Below, piece after piece: positions 17,389-26,583 of a DNA stretch of 55,810 nt. The notes under the pieces were generated by a model. It worked only from the letters and a program-made list of their open reading frames with translations, made no database searches and was not told where the DNA came from. Where the stretch lies: the NCBI GenBank assembly GCA_024405255.1, contig JAKSOY010000005.1, positions 1 through 55,810 on the forward strand. Direction: 5' to 3'. The translations under genes and the position numbers were made by a program. The stretch's first letter is position 1, and each line of letters starts with the position of its first letter. The stretch comes from Kiritimatiellia bacterium (GTDB lineage: Bacteria > Verrucomicrobiota > Kiritimatiellia > RFP12 > UBA1067).

Positions 17389-20300
17389 TTAACGGAAAAT
17401 GAGCATCAGTCCACGACGGCGCACATAGATGCCATCGGACTCCACCAACACGTCGTAGAATGCGCGGGCGGCTTCGTCGAACACAAACGAGAGACTCGAA
17501 AGGTTCGCCGGCGGCGTGGTCCAGCCAATCAGCTTTTCGCCGTCGGCCAGGCGACGCCGTCCAATGCTCAACGCGATCTTCGCACCGTCGGCGAAGTTGA
17601 TCCGCTGGTCGGCTTTCCTGGTGCTTTCAATCGACCATGTGCCTTCCTGTCCGGACACATCGAGCGTCGCGCCGTCGAGCAGCACGAAGTTGTTCATATA
17701 GCCCGTGCCAACCGAATAGACGCCCTTGATGTAGACATGGGCCGTGCCATTGACATCATTGAGGTTGCCGTAAGTCACCTTGAAGTTACGCACCGTGATA
17801 TCCGCGTCCAGCCACAGCGCCGCACCCATTTCGAAGTCGGCCGTCGAGCAGTCCGCCGGGTTCCGGCACGGACGCCACCATCCGCCCGACACCACCTTCA
17901 CGGTGCCGTTCGTAAAGCCGAATCCGTTGAGGCACACCTGGTTGCCGCTACCACCATGCGCGTCCATCTTCAACGTGTGGCCGCCCAAATCCACCTGCGG
18001 CAGCTCGATGTTTCCGCCGTTGAACACCGTATGCTTCACCACATCGATGAACGCCTCTTCGCCATCGATCGTCAACCAGCCGATGCCGCCGTTGCCCGCA
18101 TTCGTCGTGGCGTAGGCCGACGACGTCAACGTGCCCGCAAGGCGCGTCTTGTACACGTACAGATCGTAGTTGCCGAAAACGTCGAGCGTGGCACCCGCCG
18201 CGATCTCGAGCGAAGAGCCGACCTGTCCGAAGTGGAAATAGCGCACGAACGAATAATCCGTCGAGCCGTTGTTGAATGTCGTCCACTTGCCTTCCGCGAT
18301 CACGGTGCCGCCCGTGTAGCTGCAGGACATCTTCGAAAGGATTTGACCTTCGCCTTCCTTGACGAATTTCAAGTTGCCCGTGAACAGCACACAGTCGTTC
18401 GTGACCGTCGTGTTCGCCGGCACCGCCAAGTGGAACTCGCCCGGATGCTCGGCGTCCGTCGTGGAGTCGGTGATCTCGCCCGTACCATCGGACCCCATTC
18501 CGAACGCCGGCAACGTGAGCGTGTGGCCGAGCAGGTCGATCTTCGACTGGTCGCGCAATGCCACCGCACCGAGTCCACTCCAGTCGCAGTCCGCCGCCAA
18601 CGTCACCTGCGACGCCAGCAACAAGCCCGCCGACGTGACGGACGTGCCCGCCGGCACGTTGAGCGTCGTTTCACCCGAGAGGCGAATGTAGGTTGCCGCA
18701 TCGGGTGTCGCCCTCGGGATCTCCGCGCCGTCCGTACCCGTCACCACCCAGTTGTCGGCATCTGTCGGATCCGTCCGCACGCCATTGCCGGTCCAGACGG
18801 CGATCTTCGCCCCCGCCGGCAGTACCACAAGCTTCACATCGCCCGCCGGAGTGACAATCTGCTCGATGCGATACTGCTCCGTGTCGACGTTCGTCGTCAC
18901 CTCGACCTGGTCCGCCGAAAGCCCCGTGTTCGCCAAAACGAGATACTCGCCCGTCGGCGTCGTCGAACCGAACACGTAGCGGAGGCGGAACTTCTCCGTA
19001 CCCGCCGCGAACGTCACCGCACCGTCGAGGCAGCTTTCAACCGTGAGCGTGAGCTCGGCATCCGCCGCCTGTTCCAGCGTGTAGGCCCCGCGTGCACGAC
19101 CCGTGAAGGTCGCCGGCTCGACGAGCTTCAGCGTCGCCCCGTCGAACGTCATCGACGGCACCTGCGCCGCGCCGGCGAGTTCGAGCGTCGTTCCCGCCGC
19201 GCACTGGATTTCGGACGCCTTGAACACCACGCCGTCCAGCAGCTTGAGCGTGCCGCCCAACACGCGCGTGGGCCGTCCGTAGGAATACGAGCCTCCCAAC
19301 GCGAGCGTGCCCGCGTTCACCTTGTCGATTCCCCACTTCGGGGCATTTCCGTCGTTTTCAGCCAAAGTCGGCGACACGTTCAATGTCACCGTGTGGGCAG
19401 TCGTCCCGTCGTCCGGATCGAGCGTGTCGACCTGGAGCGTGATTTCTTCACCGAGATGCGCTTCCGTCAGGAACATGACCGGAATGCCCAGTTCGTCATG
19501 CGGCAGAATGGTCCAGTCGCACGTGGACGTCAACCGCGTCACCGATTCACCGTCGATGGACTGCGCGCTCTTCGAGCTCGCCTTGTTGTTGCGCAGCGGA
19601 CGCGCACTCGTCCAAACCACATTCGACACGCCCCAGCGGAAGTAGGCGTTTTCATACACGCCGGCAAAGCCCGTGCGAAGCGTGCCCGTACCGAGGAAAT
19701 ACGGTCCGTTATTGGCCGTCGCATTCACCGCCGCGACATCGACGAGACCGTCGATCACGTACTTCTGCTGCGCGAGCTTGAAGTCCTCCGCGAGCTGCAG
19801 CGTCACGCCCGCGCCAATGCCGAAGAACTGATTCACGTCCTCCTTGTACTGCCGCGCCGTGCGCGCCTTCAACAGGGTCGGCGCGTCGGACGAGGCCGCG
19901 ACCAGGTTCGTCACCGTCGTCTCGTCGAACGCGAGATCCGCCTCGCCGAAATCGTTCTCCCCCGCCAGCATGAGCTGACGGTCGACGGACTTGAACTGCG
20001 CCGACGTACCCACGAAGCGCACCCCGCGCAACGTGAGCGAACCGCCCGCCTCGATCGTAAACGGCGTGGGCTTGGCATTCGTGGAGCCTTCGATCTTCGG
20101 CACGCGCACGACGCCACCCAGCGTGAGCGCGCCCGTACCGTCCTTCTTGAACTTCGTCGCCTTCGTGAAGACGATACCGCCGTTGAGCACGAGCGGATTC
20201 GAACTCGCGAACATGTGATCGCTCTCGCGCATCGTATAGACGACTGGCTCATCATAGGTGAGCTGCGGATTCACGGCAAACCACTGATTGTAGATGCTGA

Positions 20301-23300
20301 CAAGCTGCCCGCCTGTCCACTTGTAGACGCCCTCCGGCACGCTCGGATCCGTCGCCGCCGCACATGCGGCCTCCAACGCACTCGGCTCGGCCGGCACCGG
20401 ACCCGTCGCGAGACGGAACCCGAGATAGGTGGCCTTGCAGTCGGCCGTCATCATCTCCGGCGCATCCGCCGCACGCGTCCATGTACCCGCCACCGCGCAG
20501 GCCGGACCGCCCAGAATGCGGCACCGTCCACGCGCCGGCTCCACCGTCGAGGTCCATTCCGCGACCTCGCGCGCGAAGACCCCGTCAAACGCCGCCACCA
20601 GTTCCGCGACCGTCGGCAATCGGTAAGTATTCGTACTTCCATTGAGCCAGGCGAGGAACGCTTCGATTTCGCGTTTCGACACGCCGGTCACTGGCTTGTC
20701 GTCCGCACCTTCAGCGAAGGTGAACGCCAGTCCCACGGCCTCGGCATATTCTTTCCACTTCGCATTCGTCACCGGCTTCGTCGTGAATTCAGCGAAGGAC
20801 GACGCATCCGCGCATGTCGGTTTCGCTTCCTCCGTCACCGTCGGCGCCGCAACCGTCTTCGACACCAGGCGCAGCGAGTCGAATACGCCAATGTAGCTGC
20901 CGTCCGCATTGAAGCCATGCGCGAGGTAGACGAGTTCGTTGTTCTTCACCTGTAGTTCGCCATAGCCCGTGATCATGCCCATGCGCGCAGGTTCGGCCGG
21001 CCCCAGCACCGTCGGATCGGCGAGACTCTGCCGCGCCCAGAGGAACGGCGCGTTGAGGTGTCCGCCTACGGCGGTCGCATCGCCCCAGTTGTGCCGCACG
21101 GAGAGCGGATGGTCGAGATAGCCGGCGCCGCCGTTGACAATGTAGTTGACGCCGCTGAACGCAAAGCGCTCGTACCCGTGCATGTGACCGTTCAACACGA
21201 GGTCGACACCGCCTGCGATGAATGTCGCTTCGAGGGTGCGGTCCATCGATCCGGACACTTCCGTGAAGATCGGCTGGTGGTGCAGCACAATGCGGAACTT
21301 TGCCGACCGTGCGCGTTCCGTTGCGAGCAGATTCGCGAGCCACGTCTTCGTCGCGGCGGCCGTGCGCACGCTGTCATCCAGGAAGATGAAGAGCACATTG
21401 CCGCGATAGAGATAGCTGTTGCCGACTTCGGACGTGCCGTAGTCGGGATCATCGATGCTCGGCGCTTCGAAGTACGGCTTGTTCGCGGGATAGCCCGTGT
21501 CATGGTTGCCCCACGCCACATAGTACGGCTTCACGCAGCCGAAGATGCCGTCTGTACGTTCAAGGATGAGCGGCTTGATCTGCTTTACGTAGTTCGCGCC
21601 CGAGGCCATGTCGCCCGTCGTCAGACCGAAGTCCACCTCGCGCGAGAGCATGTGTTCGAAAAGGCGCGTCACATAGAGGAAAGGATCCGCATCCCAATCG
21701 CCCTTGCATGCGCCTTCCTGATTGTCGCCCCAGATGGAGCAGCTGAAGGACTCGTTTTCGTCCATGCTCCACAGCGTCACCGTGCCGGACGAAAGACCTT
21801 CGTCGTCATTCGTCAGAGCTCCGCCCGTGAAACCAAGGCGATAGGGAATCGTCTCGCCTGGATGGCCGTCGAGCGTCACGCGTCCCTTGTAGATCCACGT
21901 GTTGCCGGCCGGCGCCAGCGTTCCCTGCATCTCCACCGCATGCGCATAGTCGTCACCGTACTGAAGCTGCAGTCCCTGCCATTCCTTCACGGCTTCGACC
22001 ATGATCGTGAAGCGATTCGTGTAGACGTTCTGCTGCCATGGACGCCGCTGCAGCACGTCGCGCACATCGGCCGTGACGGCCGTCGTCGAGATCGCCGGAC
22101 CATTCACCCAATCGCTCATCTGCCCGTTCTGCGAAATCACGCGCACACGCGGCTGCAAGACGCCAGCCGTGCGGTAGATATGCTCAAAGACCTGCGGGGC
22201 GCCCGGTGCCATGAAGCGCGCCGTCTGCTCCACCGCACCATCGCCGAAGTCGATCTCGTAGGCCGCGTATTCGCCTTCCGCATCCGTGAAGGCGGCCGTG
22301 AACGTGACCGTATCGAGCACCGCCCGCACATCTGTCGTCTCGGTCGTGAGCGTTGGCACCGGTGCGGTGTTGGCCGCCGCCAGCGGCGTTCCTGCCGGCC
22401 CGAGCGCCGCGATTTCAAATGGCGTCAAGGTGCAGTCGTACGCCTCGAGGCGCGTCACCGTCGCGCCGAGGTTTTCAAAGAACGTCATCACGGCCGTCGG
22501 CGTCGCGGCGGCATTTTCGGTCGCGTGGAAAAGTTGGCACCGCAAAACACCGTCCTCGTAGTACGACACCCGGCCCGAAGCGCTCCAGACCACCGCCAGG
22601 CGATGCGGTTCGCCGCGCGTCACGGGCTGATAGGTCCAGTAGCCCCACTTGTCCGCACCGGTCCATGCGGTGGCCGGGGCGAAAATCGACGGGACATCCG
22701 AGGTGATGAAACTGCCGCTCAAATATCCCGCCGTGCCGTAGATGCCGGAGATGACACCCTTCGCGTTGGCGACAAGCGTGCCGCCCGCGAGCTGTTCCCA
22801 CGGCAGCGTGAGATCGGCCACATACGTCGCGGCGGACGGGGCCGCGTCGCGCGTCCACGTGTAACCGCCGTTCTCCGTCGCCACCAGGTCGCCACCCTTC
22901 AGCGTCACGGGCGCGCCGTCCTGCCATTCCCAGAGTCCGCTCGACGATACCGCGGGCAACACGGCGTCGACCGCTTCGGGTTTTTCGACGTGCGCCGTCG
23001 GACGCGCGTGGAGTTCGGCGACTTCCGCATCCGTCAGCACGCGGTCGTAGATCGCCGCGTAGGAAATGTCGCAGGTGTTGTCCTCGCCGTTGTTATCGAT
23101 CACGAAGAAGCAATAGGGGCCTTCGATCTTCATATTGCCAAACGCGCGGGCATCGATCCTGGCACCGTTCAGATAGAGGGTCTTATTCCCTTCGTTGGCA
23201 TAGGTGAGCACCGCACGGATCCACTCGCCGCGCCGACAAGGCGTCGTCACGTAGGTGCTACCCGCCACCCAGGCGTCCAGCACGTCGTTGGTATCATAAT

Positions 23301-25227
23301 CGCGCAGGAAGAAACAGCAGTCGGTCATGCGGTATGTGTGCGCAAGAAAGCATCCGTGCAGACCCACCTCGGTCAGGCCATTCGGCACGCGCACATCCAT
23401 CACCACCGAATAGTTCGCATTGGTCGGAAGCCCATGGCGGCAACGGAAGCCGCAACCCTTCTCCGCGCGCCAGCCCGTATCGCCCGCCACCACGCCATCC
23501 GTCAGAGGCAAGAATCCGCCGTTGTCGTTCAGGCGCGAATACTCAAGGTCGAAGCCCTTCGCCGCACGCAGCGGATTCTCCGCCGGGAAGGTCCATTCGC
23601 CCGTAAGACCCGCCCGCGAATAGGCGCGGTCGCGTCCGCTCGCCGTACCGCCCTCGCGCCAGAGTTCGACGCTGCCGAAGGTGATGAGCTTCTTCGCGGC
23701 ATCCGAATTGTCGGCACCGAGAAGCAGACAGTCGCGTCCATTCCAGTAGTCGAGTCCCGAACTGTTGAAATAGCGGATCTGCGTTCCCTCGTCGAGCATC
23801 CAGTCATACCGACCCGGACCTCCCGTAACCGTGAGCGTATGCCACTGGTCGAGCGACACGGCGACAGAATAACTCGCGATACCGATCTTGTCGCTTTGAT
23901 TCAGGAAGAGTTCCGCGTCGTCGGTATTGTCCGCATCGCGCTGGTAGAGTGGACGCCACTGCTTCGAGCCGGCGGTCGGGGCCCAGAACTTGATCTTCAG
24001 CGTCCACGAACAGTTGTCGAGCGCCCCCGACGGGAATGGCAGGCGGATGTGGTGGTACTGCGGAATCTGGATGCCGTAGAAGCCTGCGGGAAGTCCCGTC
24101 GTCACCACCTGCATGCTGCCGAGCGTCCCGTCGCCGATCGGCGCCGAACCGGCCCCCGAATAGCGGCAGGCAATGCCGTCCTGTCCGACGGTCGCCTTCA
24201 AAATGCCGTCGCTCGCGGGATTCGCCGGATCGAAGTTGGTGAAGTCCCACTTGCCGATGAGCGTGCCCGCCGAGCGCATCTCCACGGCGCCGCTCTGCGA
24301 AACGACGACGAGCGGTTTCGCGATTTCCGGACCCTTCGTGAAGTCCGTGGTGATCTTGTTCGAGAAGATCGTACCCGACACCGCGTCGTAGAGCGCACCC
24401 TTGCCGCCCGCGTCTTCGCACGGCGTGAAGTCGCGCTTCAGTTCGCCGTCCAGCCAGATCTTCGCGCGATAGAGACGGAAATTCGAATACTGATTCGGCT
24501 TGCCGTACATGTTCGCGGCGAACAGATACATGTTGAGTCCCGTATTGACCGTCGTCGTGGCGCTGTCCGTGCGCGTTACCAGCCAGCCGGGGGTCGCTGC
24601 CAGCGTACGGTTTCCGGCCGCGGTCACGGCCTTCACGAGGTAGCGGAAACCCGTCGTATACCACATCTTGCAATGGTCGAAGGTGCCGCTGGCCTGCGCA
24701 AACTCGCTCTTTTTATCGGAAGTGCCGAAGTGAAGCGGGAAGAAGCGCGTGTTCCCCGTGTCCTTGCGCGAGCCGATCGCCGTCACGTCTTTCTTGTCGT
24801 CGAACGGCATGATCTCCATTTCGACGCTCACGCCCGTGCGGCCGATCACGCCGGTGTCGATGTATTGGCTGCTGCCGGACTTGATCCACTCGAGCCGTTT
24901 CGCATAGGGCAGGGACGGGTCTTCCCCCAACAGGAAGAAACGCACCACGCGTCCTTCGCCCGCCGGTGCCTTCCAGGTTCTCGTGGTCGCATCCGCCGCC
25001 ACCGTGCCAATCGTCTCGCACATCGGCCATGCGGTGCGGTCAGGACCGAAGTCGCGCTCGCCGCGTGCGACCATCAGCGTGTACGCCTTGCCGTCGGCGT
25101 CGCCGAACGACAGCGTCGCCACCCCGTCCACCACGGAGTCCACCGTCATCGTTCGCGCTAGCGCACCCGCACCCCAAAACGCCAGCACGCTGCACAACAA
25201 CAATTTCCAAACATTCAACCGCCTCAT
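17389..25227 (-). CDS. Giant secreted LamG / PKD / phosphatase / FGE-like / beta-helix protein
   Basis: A 2612-residue exported protein. A signal peptide (1-24) leads to three or four LamG/concanavalin-like lectin domains (about 105-950; the motif SYAAIYDRVLTDAEVAEL is typical). A PKD-like domain follows (about 952-1050; YEIDFGDG). Next is a calcineurin-type phosphatase resembling purple acid phosphatases (about 1150-1430; TTGDMASG, WGNHDTG near 1240, LHHQPIF and NGHMHGYERF near 1346). A formylglycine-generating-enzyme-like module comes after (about 1486-1605; KPVTNAKW, RLPTVAEL, YLGFRLATG), probably only a binding fold. Roughly 950 residues of autotransporter-style beta-helix repeats complete the chain. 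It ends in RRRGLMLIFR with no beta-barrel. Likely role: surface enzyme/adhesin acting on phosphorylated polymers (inference). Confidence 0.85.
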   Translation of the reverse strand: MRRLNVWKLLLCSVLAFWGAGALARTMTVDSVVDGVATLSFGDADGKAYTLMVARGERDFGPDRTAWPMCETIGTVAADATTRTWKAPAGEGRVVRFFLLGEDPSLPYAKRLEWIKSGSSQYIDTGVIGRTGVSVEMEIMPFDDKKDVTAIGSRKDTGNTRFFPLHFGTSDKKSEFAQASGTFDHCKMWYTTGFRYLVKAVTAAGNRTLAATPGWLVTRTDSATTTVNTGLNMYLFAANMYGKPNQYSNFRLYRAKIWLDGELKRDFTPCEDAGGKGALYDAVSGTIFSNKITTDFTKGPEIAKPLVVVSQSGAVEMRSAGTLIGKWDFTNFDPANPASDGILKATVGQDGIACRYSGAGSAPIGDGTLGSMQVVTTGLPAGFYGIQIPQYHHIRLPFPSGALDNCSWTLKIKFWAPTAGSKQWRPLYQRDADNTDDAELFLNQSDKIGIASYSVAVSLDQWHTLTVTGGPGRYDWMLDEGTQIRYFNSSGLDYWNGRDCLLLGADNSDAAKKLITFGSVELWREGGTASGRDRAYSRAGLTGEWTFPAENPLRAAKGFDLEYSRLNDNGGFLPLTDGVVAGDTGWRAEKGCGFRCRHGLPTNANYSVVMDVRVPNGLTEVGLHGCFLAHTYRMTDCCFFLRDYDTNDVLDAWVAGSTYVTTPCRRGEWIRAVLTYANEGNKTLYLNGARIDARAFGNMKIEGPYCFFVIDNNGEDNTCDISYAAIYDRVLTDAEVAELHARPTAHVEKPEAVDAVLPAVSSSGLWEWQDGAPVTLKGGDLVATENGGYTWTRDAAPSAATYVADLTLPWEQLAGGTLVANAKGVISGIYGTAGYLSGSFITSDVPSIFAPATAWTGADKWGYWTYQPVTRGEPHRLAVVWSASGRVSYYEDGVLRCQLFHATENAAATPTAVMTFFENLGATVTRLEAYDCTLTPFEIAALGPAGTPLAAANTAPVPTLTTETTDVRAVLDTVTFTAAFTDAEGEYAAYEIDFGDGAVEQTARFMAPGAPQVFEHIYRTAGVLQPRVRVISQNGQMSDWVNGPAISTTAVTADVRDVLQRRPWQQNVYTNRFTIMVEAVKEWQGLQLQYGDDYAHAVEMQGTLAPAGNTWIYKGRVTLDGHPGETIPYRLGFTGGALTNDDEGLSSGTVTLWSMDENESFSCSIWGDNQEGACKGDWDADPFLYVTRLFEHMLSREVDFGLTTGDMASGANYVKQIKPLILERTDGIFGCVKPYYVAWGNHDTGYPANKPYFEAPSIDDPDYGTSEVGNSYLYRGNVLFIFLDDSVRTAAATKTWLANLLATERARSAKFRIVLHHQPIFTEVSGSMDRTLEATFIAGGVDLVLNGHMHGYERFAFSGVNYIVNGGAGYLDHPLSVRHNWGDATAVGGHLNAPFLWARQSLADPTVLGPAEPARMGMITGYGELQVKNNELVYLAHGFNADGSYIGVFDSLRLVSKTVAAPTVTEEAKPTCADASSFAEFTTKPVTNAKWKEYAEAVGLAFTFAEGADDKPVTGVSKREIEAFLAWLNGSTNTYRLPTVAELVAAFDGVFAREVAEWTSTVEPARGRCRILGGPACAVAGTWTRAADAPEMMTADCKATYLGFRLATGPVPAEPSALEAACAAATDPSVPEGVYKWTGGQLVSIYNQWFAVNPQLTYDEPVVYTMRESDHMFASSNPLVLNGGIVFTKATKFKKDGTGALTLGGVVRVPKIEGSTNAKPTPFTIEAGGSLTLRGVRFVGTSAQFKSVDRQLMLAGENDFGEADLAFDETTVTNLVAASSDAPTLLKARTARQYKEDVNQFFGIGAGVTLQLAEDFKLAQQKYVIDGLVDVAAVNATANNGPYFLGTGTLRTGFAGVYENAYFRWGVSNVVWTSARPLRNNKASSKSAQSIDGESVTRLTSTCDWTILPHDELGIPVMFLTEAHLGEEITLQVDTLDPDDGTTAHTVTLNVSPTLAENDGNAPKWGIDKVNAGTLALGGSYSYGRPTRVLGGTLKLLDGVVFKASEIQCAAGTTLELAGAAQVPSMTFDGATLKLVEPATFTGRARGAYTLEQAADAELTLTVESCLDGAVTFAAGTEKFRLRYVFGSTTPTGEYLVLANTGLSADQVEVTTNVDTEQYRIEQIVTPAGDVKLVVLPAGAKIAVWTGNGVRTDPTDADNWVVTGTDGAEIPRATPDAATYIRLSGETTLNVPAGTSVTSAGLLLASQVTLAADCDWSGLGAVALRDQSKIDLLGHTLTLPAFGMGSDGTGEITDSTTDAEHPGEFHLAVPANTTVTNDCVLFTGNLKFVKEGEGQILSKMSCSYTGGTVIAEGKWTTFNNGSTDYSFVRYFHFGQVGSSLEIAAGATLDVFGNYDLYVYKTRLAGTLTSSAYATTNAGNGGIGWLTIDGEEAFIDVVKHTVFNGGNIELPQVDLGGHTLKMDAHGGSGNQVCLNGFGFTNGTVKVVSGGWWRPCRNPADCSTADFEMGAALWLDADITVRNFKVTYGNLNDVNGTAHVYIKGVYSVGTGYMNNFVLLDGATLDVSGQEGTWSIESTRKADQRINFADGAKIALSIGRRRLADGEKLIGWTTPPANLSSLSFVFDEAARAFYDVLVESDGIYVRRRGLMLIFR

Positions 25228-25273
25228 CTCTCATTTCCTTTCCACATCATTCCCTTTTATAAGCATATGGGAC

Positions 25274-25282
25274 ATTATATCA
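25274..25282 (-). promoter_or_regulatory. Extended -10 promoter of the giant secreted protein operon
   Basis: The minus strand reads TGATATAAT, 46 bases before the ATG at 25227. The leader has AAAGGAAATGAGAG just before the start, so translation is Shine-Dalgarno driven. Confidence 0.55.
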
Positions 25283-25352
25283 TAAAACATGAGAGGGAGA
25301 AAAGGAAAGAAAATCAACAGGAAAGATTATGGGCGCATCTGAGTTTTTACCG

Positions 25353-25427
25353 CGGAAACCCGCTTCGCGGGACACGGAAGGCAGTTTGAAAAATCCACTT
25401 CGGGCCCAACACTGGCAATCCTCCCAC
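25353..25427 (-). repeat. Interspersed hairpin repeat, distant copy
   Basis: Reverse-complement copy of 13299-13374. It keeps the CCCGC-TTC-GCGGG hairpin and most of the flanks and differs mainly in the spacer between the two conserved blocks. Confidence 0.8.
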
Positions 25428-25473
25428 ATTATGTTGAGGTGACGAGCCGATGATGGTGCGAAGCGTATTTATT

Positions 25474-25554
25474 ACTGACTAACTGACAAACTGCCCCCCG
25501 AGCATTGTCCATAGGCGGATTCTGTTTTGCAGTTAGCCAGTTAAACAGTTAGTT
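25474..25554. repeat. Inverted octamer arrays around a short core
   Basis: The left arm (25474-25493) on the minus strand reads CAGTTTGT CAGTTAGT CAG. The right arm (25529-25554) on the plus strand reads GCAGTTAG CCAGTTAA ACAGTTAG. Both have an 8-base period of the same word, in opposite orientation, around about 35 bases. It lies just after the toxin-like gene and could also act as a weak terminator. Confidence 0.6.
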
Positions 25555-25561
25555 CTAAAAC

Positions 25562-26338
25562 CTAACCTCTTTCTCCCCCAGTAAGAATTTCTGCAGACGC
25601 TACCCTTGAATTACCCTCAACGCATAACGATCTGGCCCACTTGGGGAATGGTATGCCATCATCAGTTTTGACCAATCCTTCATCGGGATTCCAATGGGCA
25701 AGATAACGCATGGTTTCTCCACTGTTGTCAAAAAAGAAGGCGCGGGAAAGGTGTTCAAAGGCCAATGGCAATTGAGCTAACGAACGCTCAAACCGGCTTT
25801 TGATCTTACCCGCCGGTACATCATGTCCTCCCTGTTTCGCTCGAAGTGACACCCGAGCAAGATTAATCAACGGGGTGTCAGTTGCTACAAAATACAAATA
25901 TGTCCTATAACCTACAGCCTTGGCCACCCGAAGCGCTTCAATCTTGGATGGATGGGAGAATACTGTTTCTTGCGAAAAGCTTCGACCTTGATTGATTGAT
26001 TCGTTTTGCAGAAAATTAGTCAGCAAGGCAATCGTGTAAGTATTGATTGCCGTCCTTGACCGAAAGTGCACGCAGTCTTCATTGATAACGATTTCGCCAT
26101 TGACGAAACATGCTTTCACTTCTGGGGCATACAATGACCTGTCGACATACGATATCAGTCTTCGGGAATCGAAACAGAAATGCGGCTGATAACAACCACT
26201 ACGAGACACTTCGGCAAAGATGTCATCTGCATTGAGCACGTCATAGAAATTGACTGCGTAGTCGGTGGCCAGTTGGCGCATCAACGTAGATTTGCCGGAG
26301 CCATTGGGCCCCGCAATCAACCGACAACGCTTAATCAT
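25562..26338 (-). CDS. Zeta-toxin-like kinase, toxin of a TA-like pair
   Basis: A 258-residue P-loop protein of the zeta toxin type. Walker A AGPNGSGKST is at residues 9-18, NADD near 36, the FSQETVFSHPSK motif holds the E-T pair, and GGHDVPAGKIKSRFERS resembles the GGHDVP region of the other zeta-like gene at 2932. Zeta toxins phosphorylate UDP-N-acetylglucosamine and block wall synthesis; that is family knowledge. I choose the ATG at 26338 because it overlaps the stop of the upstream 56-codon ORF by 8 bases, the usual coupling in toxin-antitoxin operons. Base composition is AT-richer than the surroundings, which suggests transfer. Confidence 0.8.
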   Translation of the reverse strand: MIKRCRLIAGPNGSGKSTLMRQLATDYAVNFYDVLNADDIFAEVSRSGCYQPHFCFDSRRLISYVDRSLYAPEVKACFVNGEIVINEDCVHFRSRTAINTYTIALLTNFLQNESINQGRSFSQETVFSHPSKIEALRVAKAVGYRTYLYFVATDTPLINLARVSLRAKQGGHDVPAGKIKSRFERSLAQLPLAFEHLSRAFFFDNSGETMRYLAHWNPDEGLVKTDDGIPFPKWARSLCVEGNSRVASAEILTGGERG

Positions 26339-26501
26339 CTTCCAGCACTCCAATCAGCTTTTCCGTGCCATCAGGTGCGACTTCCACAATCCGATTCCCG
26401 CGAAGCACAGTAATCGAAAGTCCAGCGGCAAAAGCTTTTTCAATGGCTTTTCTGCTGGCTGCGGCGGCGCTTTGCGCCAATCTTTTGTCCAGTTCAGTCA
26501 T
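26331..26501 (-). CDS. Small putative antitoxin
   Basis: A 56-residue protein directly upstream of, and overlapping, the zeta-like kinase. The first half is a basic, alanine-rich helix (MTELDKRLAQSAAAASRKAI); the second half has short strands and an acidic end (GVLEDD). No DNA-binding motif is obvious. The ATG at 26501 follows GGGGGA. Its size, position and overlap support an antitoxin role, which is inference. Confidence 0.65.
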   Translation of the reverse strand: MTELDKRLAQSAAAASRKAIEKAFAAGLSITVLRGNRIVEVAPDGTEKLIGVLEDD

Positions 26502-26524
26502 AGTCCCCCAAATAAGTTTGAAAA

Positions 26525-26564
26525 TTCTAGAATCATTATACCACAGCGAAAAGAGCGAGTGAAG
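26525..26564 (-). promoter_or_regulatory. Promoter and palindromic operator of the TA-like operon
   Basis: On the minus strand TTCACT (26559-26564), 17 bases, then TATAAT with a TGG extension (26536-26541). The perfect 10-base palindrome ATTCTAGAAT (26525-26534) sits where transcription should start, a good place for autoregulation. Confidence 0.55.
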
Positions 26565-26583
26565 AAGAAAGATGCGCCCAAGA

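Larger units (their letters stand above)
25228..25561. other. Gene-free stretch with two repeat types
   Basis: This 334-base gap holds the promoter of the giant gene (25274-25282), a copy of the interspersed hairpin repeat (25353-25427) and an inverted pair of octamer arrays (25474-25554). No coding frame is convincing. Confidence 0.7.
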
